Source: Arthrobacter oryzae (GTDB lineage Bacteria; Actinomycetota; Actinomycetes; Actinomycetales; Micrococcaceae). From it: DNA of 64,000 nucleotides. Each line of letters begins with the position of its first letter. Position 1 is the first letter of the stretch. This document shows, one piece after another, positions 26,512 to 34,701 of this stretch. The position numbers and the translations under genes are program-made. The stretch covers positions 183,633 to 247,632 of the forward strand of contig NZ_JAUSSM010000009.1 of the NCBI RefSeq assembly GCF_030812315.1. The letters run 5' to 3'. The notes beneath the pieces are model-generated. The model was not told the DNA's origin, did not search any database, and was given only the letters and a program-made list of their open reading frames with translations.

Positions 26512-26708
26512 TGCAATAGTGGTTTTCGGATACTCCGTGTTGGCCGATGGCAAGGGACATTCGCTCACCCCTACCGCGTCCGCTACCGCTCCGAGTCGCT
26601 CCCCAAGGGGCTCTCAGTGGGTGCGGAATTGATCCCTCGTCGTAAAAATGGTAGCCGTGGCCCTGTTGGGGTGAGTGTGTCTATGTATCCAACCAGGAAC
26701 CGGACCAT
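26512..26708. other. Gap between the GT2 gene and the IS mosaic
   Basis: No credible ORF, hairpin or repeat was seen here. It may contain flanking sequence of the oldest ISL3 fragment, whose left end could not be recognised. Confidence 0.5.
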
Positions 26709-26850
26709 GAGCCTTGGCTGAGCCCACCGGCCGACGCTGTTACTAGCATCTTCAACTTGGCCGACTACCATGTCATCTCAGCCACCATCTTGGACGACTG
26801 CAGGTGCCGGGTCATTGTCGTGTACGCCCAGCCGCCCGGCTGTCTGACCT
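26709..26850 (+). pseudogene. ISL3-family transposase fragment (N-terminus only)
   Basis: The frame through 26709-26850 reads ADAVTSIFNLADYHVISATI then a short linker and PPGCLTCG, which matches the N-terminal zinc-binding region of ISL3 transposases. It stops abruptly where IS30 transposase sequence starts. It is on the opposite strand from, and different in sequence to, the ISL3 element at 27044-28490, so it is a separate, older insertion. Confidence 0.65.
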
Positions 26851-27022
26851 GTGGTAGGCGTTGCATCACGGCGCAGCATCCGTGCCATCCCTATGGAGCT
26901 TGGGCGGAGTCCGTCGACCGTGACCAGGGAGATCCGCCGCAACATTCAACTACCGTCCGCGGACGGCCCAGCGCAGCGCCGAGCGCAGAAGGAACCGTCA
27001 GCGAACCGGGAAAATCGCAGGC
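26851..27022 (+). pseudogene. IS30-family transposase, 5' half (interrupted by IS21)
   Basis: The frame has SRRSIRAIPMELGRSPSTVT followed by REIRRN, the HTH of IS30 transposases, then AQRRAQ, and (after a frame change) RTGKIAG immediately before the IS21 end at 27023. The 3' half continues at 30536. The N-terminus is missing at the joint with the ISL3 scrap. Not functional. Confidence 0.75.
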
Positions 27023-27035
27023 TGTTAACTCCAAC

Positions 27036-27043
27036 CGAAAATA
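27036..27043. repeat. 8-bp target duplication, left copy (CGAAAATA)
   Basis: Identical to 28491-28498 on the other side of the ISL3 element; 8 bp is the usual ISL3 target duplication. Confidence 0.88.
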
Positions 27044-27055
27044 GGCTCTTCGCAG

Positions 27056-28340
27056 TTAAGCATGGTTGGTCTGTCTGATCCGGTACGGCCGGTGGCCGCC
27101 CGCGGCGAGTAGGCATCTGAGTCTGTAGTTTGTGAAGTTGCGGAAGCCGCGGGCGATGCGGCGGGTGGTTTCGATGACGCCGTTGATTGCTTCCGTGGGT
27201 CCTTTGGAGGCCCCGTTGGTATCAAAGTAGGCCAGGATTGCCATCTTCCATTGATTGAGTGTCCGGCCGAGGCGGGCGACTTCCGGAATCGGGCAGGACG
27301 GGAATGAGGCGATCACCTCGGTCACGAGCTCACGGCCCCGCTCGGATCTGGCGTGGTAGGTGTTGCGGAGCTTCTGGTAGCACTGCCAGGCGAGGGTGAC
27401 TTCGTGGCCGGGGTCCCCGGCTGTGAGCTTCGCGTCCAGCCGGGTGGCCTGTTTTCCGGTGAGGTGTTCGGCGCCGATCTGAAGGTCCAACGGATCCCGT
27501 AGAGCGGATCGCCGTTGCGGCCGCGGTGCCCGAGGGTGTCCTGCTGGACCCGGCGGCGGACCTCATCGACCATGGCCGAACCCAGTTTGACAACGTGGAA
27601 CGCGTCCAGCACGGTGACCGCTTCGGGGAGCTCGTCATGGGTCGCGTTCGCGTAGCCGCGGAACGGATCCAGGGCAGCAGTTCTGATGCCGGCGGTGAAC
27701 TCGGTCCCGCGTTCTTTGAGCCAGTCGGCGTAGGCCTTCCCGGACCGTCCCGGGACAAGGTCCAGCAGCCGGGCATGAACGACCCCGTTCACGTCACGGG
27801 TGTGGTCCACGATGCCTGTGACCATGCCGGTGCCTGGCGGGCCGGTGTGGGACGAGACATGCTCGTCCACGCCGAGCGCGTCCACACCTTTCAACCGGTC
27901 CGGGGCACAGTGCGCTGGCTGGCTTCTGCCCTGACTGCGTCCCAGACGGTGTGCCAGGACACTCCGAGCTCGTGGGCCAGGGCCGAGACCGAGGTGTCGA
28001 ACCGGGCCAAGGCGTCAGCCGCCCAGGCAACGGCTCTGGTGGTGAGTTTCGCCCGGGAACCTGCCAGCTGATGGTCCTCGGTGAACGTGGCCCGCGGGGA
28101 GTCAGGATCCAGGCAGCGCCAGAGGCGCTTGGCCCAGAGCAGACGGACCAGGCGGCGTCCGTGGCCGACCGCGACCACCCCGCACTCCGGACAGCCCGTG
28201 ATGTCCTCCCCGGTTTCCACCCGCAGAACCAGGGCCTTCGTGGTCTCCGCGACGGCGCTAACGTGGATGCCCTCGACACCGAGCAGCGCGTCCGCACGCA
28301 TGCACCAGCGATCCGAAGAACACGACATAGAGTTATTCAT
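27056..28340 (-). pseudogene. ISL3 transposase with two frameshifts
   Basis: From ATG 28340 the frame gives the zinc-ribbon part (DITGCPECGVVAVGHGRR) and the HTH, ending at a stop near 27891. The next frame (27894 to about 27480) holds the DDE core (GVDALGVDEHVSSHT, VTVLDAFHVVKLGSAMVDEV), and a third frame (27490-27056) holds the C-terminus (EHLTGKQATRL, GASKGPTEAINGVIETTRRI). Each joint needs a one-base change. Total length would be about 430 aa, normal for the family. No slippery heptamer was seen at the joints, so decay or sequencing error is more likely than programmed shifting. Confidence 0.85.
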
Positions 28341-28399
28341 GTCAGGGTCTCTTTGTGGATTGGTTTGCTTGGTCGCTACCAATTCAAAGAGGCCCTGAC
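28341..28399 (-). promoter_or_regulatory. Inverted repeat in the ISL3 transposase leader
   Basis: Arms 28341-28355 and 28385-28399 (GTCAGGGTCTCTTTG and its partner) match at 14 of 15 positions with a 29-nt loop, directly upstream of the transposase ATG at 28340. In a transcript entering from outside the stem would cover the ribosome-binding region; this is a known way insertion sequences avoid activation by read-through. Role here is inference. Confidence 0.6.
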
Positions 28400-28490
28400 C
28401 TCTATCCCACGGCACCACGCCGCAACCAAACGATCCACCACAGCGGCGCCGGCCTCAGCGCGCCCTATCCATGCTCATCTGCGAAGAGCC

Positions 28491-28498
28491 CGAAAATA
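28491..28498. repeat. 8-bp target duplication, right copy (CGAAAATA)
   Basis: Exact match to 27036-27043 flanking the ISL3 element. Confidence 0.88.
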
Positions 28499-28545
28499 GG
28501 GCCAGAAGCGCCAACTGAAAACAGGGCCACCGACCACTATGGAAG

Positions 28546-29637
28546 GTGAACATTTGGGACGATTGGGCGGAGATACGCCACCTGTTTTCGACGGGCAAGC
28601 ACTCGAAGCGTGAGATCGGCAGGATCGTGGCAGTTTCCCGCGGTCGACCGGGCGCTGGAGTCGGACCGGCGCCGAAGTATCAGCGGCAGCGGAAGTGTCG
28701 AGTTTTGATGCGTTTGCTCCCAGGGTTCGGGAGTTGTTTGTGAAGACGCCGACGATGCCGGTCGCGACGCTCGCAGAGCGGGTTGGCTGGTCCGGTTCCG
28801 CGTCGCTGTTCCGGGCGAAGGTCGCCGCGATCCGGCTGGAATACGCCCCGCCTGAGCCGGCCGACCGTCTGGTCCACGAGCCGGGATTCCTGGTCCAGTG
28901 CGACCTGTGGTTCCCGCATGATCCACTGCCCGTTGGCGAGGGCCAGAGCGACACGTCTCCGGTGCTGGTGATGACCTCGGCGTTCTCGGGTTTCATCCAG
29001 GCACGGATGCTGCCGTCCCGGACGACGCTGGACCTTCTGGGCGGAATGTGGACCCTGCCGCAGGACGCGCAGGCGGTTCCGTCCGGGCTGTTGTGGGACA
29101 ACGAATCCGGCATCGGCAGGGCCGGCCGACGGAACCGGTGCCGCGGATCTGGAGTCCAAGGGATGGTCGAGCGGATGAACAGGTTCTTGCGCCAGCGCTT
29201 CATACCGGGCCGGGACTTCGGCTCACCAGCGGATTTGAACGGCCAGCTGGAGGGCTGGCTGCCTAAGGCTAATCACCGGTATTCCAGGTCCCGCCACGGT
29301 CGCCGGACGAGCTGATTGTCCTGGACCGGGAGAAGATGCGGGAGCTGCCGCCGGTGACACCGGAGGCCGTGTTCCGCACCGCAGTGCGGCTGCCGCGGGA
29401 TTACTTCGTGGGGTGTTCTCCAACGACTATTCCGTTGACCCTTCGTTCATTGGACGGATCGTGGATGTCATCGCTGACCTGGACACCGTCAGGGTTACTC
29501 ATGAGGCTGTCATCAACGCCACTCACGTCCGGGCTTGGGCCTGGCACCTGGCGGTGACTGATCCGGTCCACGTGGCCCGTGCGGCAGTGATTCGCCTGGA
29601 CTTCCGGACCCAAAGATGCGTCGTCCTGAACCGATAG
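28546..29637 (+). pseudogene. istA: IS21 transposase istA, several frameshifts and deletions
   Basis: Pieces in successive frames read WDDWAEIRHLFSTGKHSK (HTH), then from about 28695 FVKTPTMPVATLAERVGWSG, LVQCDLWFPHDPLP (first Asp of the DDE core) and MVERMNRFLRQRFIPGR, then VFSNDYSVDPSFIGRIVDVI (from 29413). Frame changes fall near 28650, 29130, 29300 and 29410; the region between the second Asp and the Glu has lost about 30 codons. Clearly inactive. Confidence 0.82.
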
Positions 29638-29725
29638 AGTCCGTGCAGGTGCGGGCTCTGGCGGCCTATGACGAGATCTTCGGCGTCGACCTCGGCCAGG
29701 CGCCGGGCCTTCTGGAGGTGGCTTC

Positions 29726-30480
29726 ATGACCTGTATACCATCCCAGATCGAGTATTACGCCCGGGCCCTGCGCGCAGCGCGGATCAGTGTTGGGTTCCGC
29801 CGGCTCGGGGACCAGGCTCGGGGTGCCGGTTGGTCCCCATGATGATTACCTCGCCGCGGTCCTCTCCCGTGAAGTCTCCGAATGCGAAGCCTCCGGCGCG
29901 GCGACCCGGATCAAGGCCGCACGGTTCCCGGCCGACAAGGACCTGGAGGAGTTCAACTTCGATCACCGGCCCTCCGCAGACCGGAACGTCATCGCGCATC
30001 TGGGCCTCAGAGTGTTCCTCTCCGAGGCCAAAAACGTGGTCCTGCTCGGACGTCCCGGCACCGGCAAAACGCATCTCGCGGTCGGCATTGGCATCAAGGC
30101 TGCCAAGGCCGGTCACCGGGTCCTCTTCGAGTCAGCCAACGGCTGGGTCGCCCGCCTCTAGGAAAGCCCACTCCCGCGGGAAACTCACTCAGGAACTGAC
30201 CAAACTGCGCCGCTACAGCCTCCTGGTAACCGACGAAGTCGGCTACATTCCATTCGACCAGGACGCCACGAACCTGTTGTTCCAGCTGGTCTCCAGCCGC
30301 TACGAACATGCCTCGATGATCCTGACGTCCAACCTCCCGTTCGCCCGCTGGGGCGACGTCTTCGGAGACCTGACCATCTCCTCGGCCATGATCGACCGAA
30401 TCGTGCACCACGCCGACGTCATCAGCCTCAAAGGCAACAGCTACCGGTCAAGAAACACCAACCAACCGCCAGTACGGCAC
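29726..30480 (+). pseudogene. istB: IS21 helper ATPase istB, frameshifted
   Basis: Begins MTCIPSQIEYYARALRA at 29726 (ATG), shifts frame near 29835, continues DYLAAVLSREVSECEASGAA and the Walker A LLGRPGTGKTHLAVGIG, then stops at TAG near 30159-30161. After another frame change it resumes with GKLTQELTKLRRYSLLVTDE (Walker B) to MIDRIVHHADVISLKGNSYR. At least two frame changes make it inactive. Confidence 0.85.
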
Positions 30481-30535
30481 AATAGAAACACAACCCCGTG
30501 GCCCCCGTTTTGCCCTATTTGGGGTGGCGTTAACA

Positions 30536-31135
30536 GCCGGCAATCCGGAGCGCGGGAGTTCGTGCGGGAACACCTGGAAAAACGCTGAAGCCCTCGCCAG
30601 ATCAGCAACCGGCTACGCGCTGATTTCCCTGAACCACCGGAAATGCAAGTCGTGCCTGAGAACGCATAGCAGGCGCTGTACGGGCGCGGATCCTGCCGTC
30701 TCACTGCGGTCCGGACGGACCGGTCGCCGATTACGTCGCCGGAAGGAGCACCCGGACCAAGCGCTTCCCGGACACGGTCATGATCCGTGACAGGCCCGCA
30801 GAGGTGGCGGACAGACTGGTCTGGCAAGGATCTCATGATCGGCAAGGGCAGTCGCTCGGCCATAGGGACGTTGGTCGAGCGGACCACGCGTTTCATCGTC
30901 CTGGTGCATCTTGCGGGCAACCGCGGAGCTGAGGATCTGCGCGCCCGGCTCGTGGAAGCGATGGGTGCCCTTCGGGCCCATCTGCGCCGTTCCCTCACCT
31001 GGGATCAAGGTACTGAAATGGCTTGCCCTCAGGATTTCACCCCGCGGACTCTCATACCGGTTTACATCTGAGATCCCCCCAGCCCTTGGCAACGCCCTCG
31101 AATGAGAACACCAATTGGCCCCAGGACAGATTCAT
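30536..31135 (+). pseudogene. IS30-family transposase, 3' half
   Basis: Continues the 26851-27022 fragment: AGNPE, FVREHLEKR, stop, then NRLRADFPE-like sequence, and from about 30787 GKDLMIGKGSRSAIGTLVER and LRRSLTWDQGTEMA, the IS30 DDE core. In-frame stops occur near 30587, 30668 and at 31071. After about 31135 the similarity ends; a GTTGCAGTGACCGCT stretch at 31142-31156 may belong to the IS end, but its left partner is lost. Confidence 0.78.
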
Positions 31136-31159
31136 AGACCGTTGCAGTGACCGCTGAAA

Positions 31160-31425
31160 TCCGCCGCCGCCATAATGGCTCATTTTTCGACCGTCGCCGA
31201 CATCAGGTGCCGGACCAAAGTGCTGGCCTAATCTGACACCAGTCGAGATGATGGACCCACAAAAGCGATCAACGACCCTACAAAACTACCGGCCGGGCTG
31301 CCAGCGAAGTCCGCAATTGGGGCTCAGCGGCATACAGAAGCCAGGAAGCCATTCCTATCAAAATGAAGAGTTTCAAACGTGCTTTCGTGGAGGGATGAAT
31401 GGATATCCTTAGATCCGGTTCATCG
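31160..31425. other. Gap between the IS mosaic and the minus-strand glycosyltransferase
   Basis: No gene was recognised. The stretch is on the 3' side of both neighbouring gene arms, so the IS pile lies in the convergent middle of the locus. Confidence 0.45.
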
Positions 31426-32304
31426 TCATAGTTCTGAACTTTGTGGGAAAAAAGCCCGACGAAGTTTCCTTCCGAGAAGCCTAGGGACTAGCAAAGGTGT
31501 CCGCAATGCGGCTTTCATTAGCAAAGTTAGGTGTTTCAACGGTTCGCCTCTACTGGAATAGGCCATCCGTAGGTATGCCATACTTTGTAACTCGCCGTTG
31601 CTTCGCTCGCGTATTGGCGCCCCGCTAACCTTCGCATAATATCTCCGGATTTCCTCCGCAGCGGTGTTACAGCGAAGCGGAGCAAGAGCCGACTTGCCAC
31701 CTTCTGATGCATAGGCGCAAGCGACTTCGTTGTGAGACAACACTTTTCCGACTCTAGCCCCGCGGATGAGCAATTCGTAGTCCTCGGCGTACCGGGGACT
31801 GAGGGCGGGCAGCGGATCGTCAAGAGCCAGTCGAAGGGCACTCGTCTTCCAGAGGAAGGCCCCCGGAGGTCCCGGTGCAATTCCCCGTTCGAGTAACGTG
31901 GCCACCGAAATTCCTTCGGGCCAAGCGCGAGTCTTTCGAGATGTGGCACCACCAACGAACAGAGTTGACCCCGCAATAACGGCCGAATCTTCATGCTCCG
32001 CAGCCAACCGCAGCGATTCTGCAACTCCGGCCGGAACAAGAGCATCGTCGGCGTCGAGCATGATCGTCAGCGGCGTCGAAACCACCCCGACGCCGACCCG
32101 GCGTGCTCGGGCTGTGCCGCAATTCTCTTGGGAGATGACGGTGCAGCCAAGATTTTGAGCAATCGCGGCCGTATTGTCTGTGGAACCATCGTCTATGACT
32201 ATGATTTCCTTCGCGGCAATTCCTTTAGCGCTCTCTATTGACTCCCGAATATGCGAGGCGGAATTGAACGCTGGTATTACGATGGAAACTTCTTGGCTAA
32301 TCAT
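31426..32304 (-). CDS. Glycosyltransferase family 2
   Basis: 292 aa. VSIVIPAFNSASHIRESIES, VIDDGSTDNTAAIA and TIMLDADDALVP show the GT-A fold and its DxD metal site. ATG 32304 has GAGG 9 nt upstream; the in-frame 5-residue extension to 32319 lacks an RBS. Last gene of the minus-strand arm (37068 to 31426), with its stop about 290 bp from the IS mosaic. Sugar specificity is unknown. Confidence 0.85.
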   Translation of the reverse strand: MISQEVSIVIPAFNSASHIRESIESAKGIAAKEIIVIDDGSTDNTAAIAQNLGCTVISQENCGTARARRVGVGVVSTPLTIMLDADDALVPAGVAESLRLAAEHEDSAVIAGSTLFVGGATSRKTRAWPEGISVATLLERGIAPGPPGAFLWKTSALRLALDDPLPALSPRYAEDYELLIRGARVGKVLSHNEVACAYASEGGKSALAPLRCNTAAEEIRRYYAKVSGAPIRERSNGELQSMAYLRMAYSSRGEPLKHLTLLMKAALRTPLLVPRLLGRKLRRAFFPQSSEL

Positions 32305-32367
32305 CTTTCGTATCCTCAATTCAAAGCGGTTAATTGCTTCAAGTGCAGTAACATGACGACCGCAGTC

Positions 32368-33696
32368 CTAGTAAGTTGTCGTCCAAAAAGACGAAGACTG
32401 CGCGACAAAGTAGAATATTGCGGCAAGCGCAAACCATTGGCCGGCGACCGTGACGGCTGTCTTGATGGGAGCAGAGAATTCCTTGTTATGAACTAGTGAC
32501 AATAACAAAGGCTGAACGAGTCCGCCAACAACCACCAGAGTTGACACCGCTTCGGCAAAAGATCCGAGAGCTGCGGCAAGAATCACGGCGATTGGTGTCC
32601 CGACAACGGTGCAGAAGTGAGCGACTGTCCTGCGCCGCCCTCCGTTTAACTGAAGAGTCAAGGACCCGTAGCTTGCCATTGCGATACCAGGCAGGCAACT
32701 TGCCATGGCCACAATGGTGACGTGGACCATGGGCCACTTCGGGCCGAAGATGACCACTTCAATTACCATCGCGGAAGCGCAAATGCTAAGAGCTGATATG
32801 AAGATGATTCTCGACATCCACATCCACAAAGCCTTGTTTGGCGGCTCTCGGTCAGTCAGGTTTTCGCGCTTTGCATTAGATAGATGGTTCAGGATAGCGG
32901 GGCCAAGCGAGAGCTGCAGTTGCGTGATGGGCACGACTGCGATCTGGTAACTTCGGGCGTATCCTGCGGCAGCCGCAGCCGGAACGAGTGATGGAAGAAT
33001 CCCGGAATCAAGCGCTCGCCCGAGGTACGACGCGATGTTCAAAGGAACCACCCGGAGTCCATAGCGAACAGCTGGCCAGAGCCGACGTGCATTGTCCGTT
33101 TGGGGGGGCTGGGCAATTTCCCTGGAAGCGAGCCAAATGCCTAGGACTTTGGCCACGGCTGTCGCACCTAGTTGGCCAGCTAGAGCTAGTTCTTCGAATG
33201 GGCTTACGGCCAGGATCAGTGCCATCGCAATGCCCACAAGCGTTGAGCCCACGTCGCTCAATGCGATGGCGCCAAAACGTGCCTTGGAAACGAGAACCGC
33301 ACGCTGCACCTGCATTCCAATCTGAGCAATCAGGGCAATTACTAGGAAAGCAAATTCGATTGCTGACAAAGGCCCGCCAGGAATGAGGGATGCGGCAGCC
33401 AACACGGCGAACGACATGAACGATACTCCTAGTAATCCAGAAATCGTTGCAAGGCGTCTTGCGGTTTTAATGACGTCGGCAGTAGGTCCATGGACCAGCG
33501 TGTAACTTTGTGGCGACAGATCAGTTACAAGGGCAGAGACCGAAAAGAGTAAAATAACCGTGGCGAAGCGCGCAAACTCGGTCGGCCCCAATATGTGGGC
33601 TAACACTGCAAAGCCCGACGTTGACAGAATAAATACGCATGCCTGTGATGCGGGCAGCCAGCCGAACTTTCTTACTAGCCGCAAGAAATCCCTCAT
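32368..33696 (-). CDS. Polysaccharide flippase (Wzx-like, MATE/MVF superfamily)
   Basis: 442 aa with about 12 predicted membrane helices and typical features of the polysaccharide biosynthesis group: GWLPASQACVFILSTSGFAV at the N-terminus and AGYARSYQIAVVPITQLQLS in helix 7. It would move lipid-linked repeat units across the membrane, working with the Wzy-like protein and the sugar transferase. Lies 14 bp downstream of the fucosyltransferase gene on the same strand. Confidence 0.83.
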   Translation of the reverse strand: MRDFLRLVRKFGWLPASQACVFILSTSGFAVLAHILGPTEFARFATVILLFSVSALVTDLSPQSYTLVHGPTADVIKTARRLATISGLLGVSFMSFAVLAAASLIPGGPLSAIEFAFLVIALIAQIGMQVQRAVLVSKARFGAIALSDVGSTLVGIAMALILAVSPFEELALAGQLGATAVAKVLGIWLASREIAQPPQTDNARRLWPAVRYGLRVVPLNIASYLGRALDSGILPSLVPAAAAAGYARSYQIAVVPITQLQLSLGPAILNHLSNAKRENLTDREPPNKALWMWMSRIIFISALSICASAMVIEVVIFGPKWPMVHVTIVAMASCLPGIAMASYGSLTLQLNGGRRRTVAHFCTVVGTPIAVILAAALGSFAEAVSTLVVVGGLVQPLLLSLVHNKEFSAPIKTAVTVAGQWFALAAIFYFVAQSSSFWTTTY

Positions 33697-33710
33697 TAAG
33701 ATTCTCGCTT

Positions 33711-34550
33711 CTAGTTCGGGAGTTTTTTCCAGGAACTACGCGCCAAAGTAAACTCACTCCGGTCGTCTCTAAACCATTCCTGGGGAGCAATGATCGTATT
33801 TTGGTTCTCCATGAGTTCAGCGGCCCACCAAGAAAAAGTGCTATTGGGAATCACCAAGGCTTTCCCCAGGGACATGAATAGAAGGCTTTCCAAGTCAGTG
33901 CTCGTTTGACCTGGCCCTACGACTTGTTCGGGCCTGACGCGGAACGTATCCATCACATAGGCAGGGTCATCTGTGAAGAAAACGGCATCTTGGGTGCGTG
34001 AGTTTAGCTGCTCGAAGGCCTCATGGTAGTAGGCGGGTCGAATGGAACCGAATGTGTGAACCGCTGCTGGAGCCGTCAAGTAGTCTCCACGGCGAACATG
34101 CGCCACTGGACGGTCTTTTATCATCTCGGCAAGACGCGACGATTCGAGTAGTTTTCGCAGTTCTATAAGCGGTGCTCGTACTGACCAGGTGTCTAACGAA
34201 AGGCTCGCTTCATCCTGAAAGTACCCTATCAAAACTTGACCAGGGCCAAGATTTGTCGAGATGAATTGAGTGACACTGAGATTAAGAGGGCCGAGTCGGT
34301 GCCGTAAGACTCCACGACGATTGTGAGGAGGACCAATTATAAAATTCTCCCAAGCTGAAGTGAATTGCAATGTTTCACTCAAGCCGTGGAGACTAAGATC
34401 GCGCAAGCGGTTTCTCCGAAAACTCGCAGCTGATATCAGAAATGGAGTAGCGGCTTCGTTAGCCATGTGGCGACCCGCATTCAACTGAAATAGTTGATTG
34501 CCCAAACCACCTTGTAGCCAAAGCGTCGTAGATTCTTTCAAACGATTCAA
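33711..34550 (-). CDS. Alpha-1,2-fucosyltransferase-like protein (GT11)
   Basis: 279 aa. LQGGLGNQLFQLNAGRHMA (motif near the N-terminus), HVRRGDYLTAP (GDP-fucose binding HxRRxD) and IPNSTFSWWAAEL are the three GT11 motifs. GT11 enzymes transfer L-fucose from GDP-fucose; gmd and fcl in the same locus would supply it. Linkage and acceptor are inferred from family only. Confidence 0.88.
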   Translation of the reverse strand: MNRLKESTTLWLQGGLGNQLFQLNAGRHMANEAATPFLISAASFRRNRLRDLSLHGLSETLQFTSAWENFIIGPPHNRRGVLRHRLGPLNLSVTQFISTNLGPGQVLIGYFQDEASLSLDTWSVRAPLIELRKLLESSRLAEMIKDRPVAHVRRGDYLTAPAAVHTFGSIRPAYYHEAFEQLNSRTQDAVFFTDDPAYVMDTFRVRPEQVVGPGQTSTDLESLLFMSLGKALVIPNSTFSWWAAELMENQNTIIAPQEWFRDDRSEFTLARSSWKKLPN

Positions 34551-34701
34551 ATCTGTGGCCTTCTATCTAGGTAACTATGAGCCAGCGCAGTAGTAGCTCA
34601 TGTTGATCTCAAGTAAAATCTTCGGTGGATTTCGATCGCTGATCGAAAACCAAGGTGCCTCACTAAAGAACGATGGGGCGCTGAGCCCTCAAACGGATGT
34701 G

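Larger units (their letters stand above)
27044..28490 (-). mobile_element. ISL3-family insertion sequence, 1447 bp, inside the IS21 left end
   Basis: Terminal inverted repeats begin GGCTCTTCGCAG at both ends (27044-27055 and reverse of 28479-28490); similarity continues inward (AGCATGG) for about 22-25 bp. The flanks are an exact 8-bp direct repeat. The single transposase gene fills the element but is frameshifted twice. The perfect target repeat suggests it is the youngest insertion of the stack. Confidence 0.9.
27023..30535 (+). mobile_element. IS21-family element, decayed, inserted in IS30 and split by ISL3
   Basis: Ends TGTTAAC (27023-27029) and GTTAACA (30529-30535) are inverted; internal end sequences (AAAATAGGG, GGGCCAC boxes) are also shared between the two ends in inverted form. 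Flanks GCAGGC (27017-27022) and GCCGGC (30536-30541) look like a 6-bp target duplication with one change. Without the ISL3 insert and its duplicated 8 bp the element is about 2.06 kb, a little short for IS21, in keeping with deletions in istA. It carries broken istA and istB, so it cannot move by itself. Confidence 0.75.

Noticed and set aside
27485..27894. Programmed frameshifting in the ISL3 transposase
   Set aside because: Neither joint shows a slippery heptamer followed by a stem; ISL3 transposases are normally single-frame.
31160..31425. A further IS end in the gap after the IS30 remnant
   Set aside because: A few stretches look like IS ends but no inverted partner or transposase frame was found.
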